Of a stretch of 34,699 nt of DNA, positions 31,201 to 34,699 are shown piece after piece. Positions within the stretch are counted from its first letter, which is position 1. Every line of letters starts with the position of its first letter. Source of the stretch: Schizophyllum amplum. Taxonomy: Eukaryota > Basidiomycota > Agaricomycetes > Agaricales > Schizophyllaceae. The position numbers were made by a program, and so were the translations under genes. The stretch lies in NCBI GenBank assembly GCA_007026445.1, contig VDMD01000206.1:1-34699 (forward strand), written 5' to 3'. The notes beneath the pieces are model-generated. The model saw only the letters and a list, made by a program, of their open reading frames with translations. It made no database searches and had not been told where the DNA came from.

Positions 31201-34200
31201 GTGGACCGATCCCAACGTGGACGCCGAAGAGTCGACCATCTGGCCTGTAAGGCGTTGCGCTTTGCCTTTAATCATATGCTCATTTGTGCGCACAGGCAAG
31301 ACTACACAACCCTCGCGGCAAGACTTCCATACCCTCAACAAGCCGGAGGAAACATGTATGATCGTCGAAGTCCCTCGCATGCCGTGGCACCACGTCGCAA
31401 TGCAAATTGTGGCCAGCCCGCGCGGGATCTGGCGCGGCATTTCGTGCAGAGGTGAGCCGGCGATTCATGCCAGGCTTTTGCAATTGCTGATCCAGCCACC
31501 CACAGGTGGAATTTCCTCTTGCGTATCAAGGTATGCAGACAGGCGTCTCCGCCTGGTGGTCTTTGCTCACCCTTGGACAGAATCATTCCAGGGGTCATGC
31601 CCTTCCTCTTGCCGCCTCCCGAGTTCAAGCCCGGAGAGCTTACTGAGATGGGCTTGACTGGCACTTGCGAGATGCAGATTTGCAGATCTGCAGGCCCGTG
31701 GTCCATGGGCACGCCGAATCGCATCGAACAGTCCATTCAGAATGCCTATCTCAAAGGTGCGCACCAACAGCTCGACCGCGCGCACGACTACTCACTCCAT
31801 GTTCAGCCATCCAGCTATCGGAGCACTTTGTGTACATCGAGAACCAGTTCTTCATCACCTCGTCAGTAATCCCCGTGTGAGGTGTCCGAGCGTTCGCTCA
31901 CCTATGCGTTAGCACAATGGTCGGAGATGTGAAGATTGAGAATCGGATTGGCGATGCGCTGGTGCACCGTATCAATACGCGCGCACCGGGGAAGGCACGC
32001 CGTGGAAGTGCTGCATTATGATCCCGCTTCTCCCAGGGTTCACCTTCCCGGTAGATTCATAGCGATGGGAGTGCGGTGAGTTGCATGCTTTTGATGGACA
32101 AGGGGGGAAATCTGGCACTGATTTAAAAACATTCAGATCCGCATTATTCTTGAGTGCCAGAATCGCACCATCTCACGCGGACCGAACTCAAATCTACTCT
32201 CGCTTGAGGAAGGAAGGAATAGACGTACGTTATGCTCTGGATGCTACTCTTGCTGATCACTGACAATGCTTGTTAGCCCGATGACTATATCACCGTATTC
32301 TCGCTGCGCAACTGGGGTAAACTCAAGGGCAATATCCTGACTACCGAGGAGGTGCGCTGGAGATTACGATAACGCGTCAGGAGTACTGACGTGGGCGTCA
32401 GGTCTACATCCACGGGAAGGTCTGCATAGTCGACGACCGCCTGGCTATCATTGGAAGCGCGAACATCAATGAGCGCTCGCAGCGTGGTGACAGGGACTCT
32501 GAGATAGCCGCCGTCATTCGCGACACTGATCTCATGGATGGGTAAGTGTTGTTGGGCGCCTCCTTTGTCCTCTCGATCGCTGACATTTTATAATTTCCAG
32601 CACCATGGCAGGCAAGCCGTTCAAGGTCGGCCGCTTCGCACACACCCTGCGCGTGCGCCTCATGCGTGAGCATGTTGGCGTGGACGTGGACAGCATGGAG
32701 GAGGACGATCTCATGACGCACGACCCGGTACACCAAATCGTACGAGCAGGAGCCATGGGACCCTGAGGATGAGCAGACGCATGGTGCGGACAAGGTGACG
32801 AAGCCGACGAAGCGGACGCCTGGGACGAATCTCGCGCATACGACTATGGACGGGATGCAGAACAGTCAGTACTTTTAGCTGCCTTTTTCATGTTCTTGGC
32901 TGACTTATGGACAGTGGCTCACGGCACTGCGGAGGCCGCAGCGCATACAGCAAGGAAGGCGGTGCGGAAGATGGGGCTCAAGCAGCAGGTTAATCTAAAC
33001 GATGCGCCGACGACGGAGGAGCGCCAGACGTTCACGCGTGACGGCGAGAAAGTGCCGGGCTTCGCGAGCTCCGTGGTGCCGACGTTGGAGGAGAAAGTCG
33101 TCATGGAGCGCCTGCCGGAGGCGGAGGCCGCCCTTGATGGGGATAGACCTAATGGCGACGCGCAGGACAAGGACGACTCCCTAGACGACGGGTCGTCGAC
33201 GCCCAAGCCCGCGGATCGCACGCCGGTCAATGGGTCCGCCGTCAACGGCACTACAGCCGATGGATCCCCGGACAAAGCCACCGCTGAGAAGGGCGGTCCT
33301 AATGTGGACGACCCTGGCCTTCGTGCGGAGGACGGCACGCTCTTTGGAGCCCCCGCGGATGCGTCGCGCTCGCTGGGAACGGACGATCAGCCGCCGCATG
33401 GGCGCTCCGGCGTGAACGACGCGAGCGAGGACGAGGAAGCTGCGCCTGCAGCGCGCGCAGCGATCCGGCGGCACATGGCGGCGAAGGGCGCGAGCTCGAA
33501 GACGTGGACGCTGCCGACGCCGCGACCGAAGGTCGACCCGGAGGGCTTCGAGGACCCCGTGTGCGACGAGTTCTGGAAGGGCGTGTGGCTGGCTAGTGCG
33601 GCGCATAACGTGAGTGGTATCTTCATGTTGGTGGCTTGCGCTGACCTGTCGGCTGCTTTGTAGACGGAGATTTTCCGTAAAGTGTTCCACGCGATCCCGG
33701 ACGACATGGTGACATCGTGGAAGCAGTACAAGGACTTCGTGGTGCACCACGAGCGGATGAACAAGCCGCTGCGCGACAGCGACTCGCCGGAGCCCGTCGG
33801 GCGAGCGCCATCGGAGACCGCAGACGAAGGCGCTCCGGGTAAGCAGGGCGATACCGCCGATCCGACGGTCGACGAGAGCAATGTGGCGGACGATGCGACG
33901 GGGATGAGCTCGCCGCACGTGTCGACGGATGGGGATCAGGGGACGTCTAGCAAGGACGGGTCGCCGAACAAAGACGGTTCGACGCACGGTGCAAGCAAGG
34001 AAGGCGCGCCGAGGCCGAGGCGGCCGACGAGGGGAGCGGAACCTTTCGAGAGGTGGGAGCGCGACGAAATGGAAAGGTTATTGGGAGAGCTGAATGGTCA
34101 TCTTGGTGAGTCAGTCCATGACTTGCTGCTGATGTGGCTAACACATGCGGGTACAGTATTTTATCCCACGCGCTTCCTCGAGGCGGAGGATGCGGCGAAC

Positions 34201-34302
34201 AACTTCCTGTTCAACGCTGACAGGTGAGGAACACGCTTGCGATGCGTTGTAATTTTCTTGCTAACGGCTAATAGGCTGCTTCCTCTACCGATCTACGACT
34301 AA
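28293..34302 (+). CDS. Phospholipase D, PX-PH type (Spo14/PLD1-like), with many indels
   Basis: An enzyme of about 1,600 residues that hydrolyses phosphatidylcholine to phosphatidic acid at membranes. About 23 exons; the first is 28293-29388, then 29437-29552, 29604-29834, 29885-30367, 30422-30550, 30599-30680, 30733-30829, 30877-30915, 30967-31059 and onward to 34275-34302. Order: a disordered Ser/Pro-rich N-terminus; a PX domain at about residues 291-404 ([30 protein letters not shown]); a PH domain at about 430-660 with a Ser-rich and acidic insertion; the first HKD motif HEKLCVID at 31111-31134; the second HGKVCIVD at 32411-32434 followed by [19 protein letters not shown]; a long charged region; and a conserved end ([17 protein letters not shown] ... 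LLPLPIYD). Between about 31038 and 32735 the frame is broken repeatedly by small indels, yet codons between breaks remain conserved. The breaks are judged more likely consensus errors than true inactivation. Confidence 0.92.
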
Positions 34303-34645
34303 GCACGATCTTCCTGAATGTCGGATACAGCTTTGCTTGGACATCAGATACCTCGGACTCTAACTACAAACATTCTGGGACATTTATAGTATACCTGCTC
34401 TGATAATGCACCGTGTACATTATGCAGTCCACTACGTATACCGTCGTTGCTATACTCTCCATAATTTGGTAATCTAACAGGCTGTGCCAAAGCTACCAAT
34501 GATGTTTGCCTGTGTTTACGTGTGTGGGCGCCGGTCACAGTTGCGTTGTGATATCGGAAGACGGGCCGACCGAGTGACGCGATCGCGTTGAACATCCCAG
34601 CGCGTCTCCCCCTGTCGCTGTCCCCACAACCCTCTGGTGTTCGCA
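34303..34645. other. Intergenic region after the phospholipase D gene
   Basis: About 340 bases with the PLD 3' end and the promoter of the next gene. No gene or clear element was seen. Confidence 0.45.
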
Positions 34646-34699
34646 ATGGACGCGAGCGGACTGGACGCTCTAGCTGGGATTCTCAACCAGATTGTGGAG
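34646..34699 (+). CDS. Start of an unidentified gene (3'-truncated by the window)
   Basis: An ATG in good context (TTCGCAATGGAC) opens 18 codons to the window edge (MDASGLDALAGILNQIVE). The helical, codon-biased sequence looks like a real N-terminus, but it is too short to assign to a family. Confidence 0.45.
   Translation, partial: MDASGLDALAGILNQIVE

Noticed and set aside
31036..32740. Calling the phospholipase D gene a pseudogene
   Set aside because: The breaks are clustered small indels, many in homopolymers, while the catalytic motifs and intervening codons are conserved, which fits sequence error better.

Overview
The window looks like nuclear DNA of a filamentous basidiomycete, most likely an agaricomycete. 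It is GC-rich and gene-dense. Genes are cut by many introns of about 44-77 bases with GT..AG ends, third codon positions favour G/C, and the gene families (MATH-BTB, DUF7770-type, F-box with an N-terminal coiled coil, PL4 rhamnogalacturonan lyase, PX-PH phospholipase D) are typical of that group. No rRNA, tRNA or CRISPR array was found. I assembled the exons by hand from reading frame, splice signals and family conservation.

Layout, left to right: the 3' end of the spliceosome core gene PRP8 (2-904, +); a DUF7770-like gene (1020-1607, -); a large PH-domain, mostly disordered protein (2018-5537, +); a MATH-BTB protein (5862-8063, +); a gene-free stretch holding a probable 1.2-kb non-autonomous DNA transposon (8612-9812); a secreted rhamnogalacturonan lyase with 14 coding exons (9925-12212, -); a 3.2-kb gene-poor stretch; a mitochondrial PPR-like protein (15383-17764, +); a Zn2Cys6 transcription factor (18447-21226, +); the SUMO E1 subunit AOS1 (21883-23352, +); a TcuA-like FAD oxidoreductase (23988-25803, +); an F-box protein (26256-27752, +); a PX-PH phospholipase D (28293-34302, +); and the first 18 codons of another gene at the right edge (34646-34699, +).

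There is no evident operon or biosynthetic cluster. PRP8, AOS1, PLD and the PPR protein are housekeeping; the lyase is a plant cell-wall enzyme; the F-box and MATH-BTB proteins belong to families that recruit substrates to cullin ubiquitin ligases and are often expanded in these fungi.

Two things stand out. First, three genes (PRP8 near its truncated end, MATH-BTB, PLD) carry frame-breaking indels. They form dense clusters, often in short homopolymers, in otherwise conserved protein sequence with no accompanying nonsense substitutions. This looks more like local consensus error than gene death, but it must be resolved before calling the genes broken. Second, the gene-free block between two convergent genes is bounded by 27-base inverted repeats (24/27 identical) with a CAA duplication on both sides and inverted copies of a GGTGATCA motif inside each end. 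I did not find a convincing new multi-gene system.
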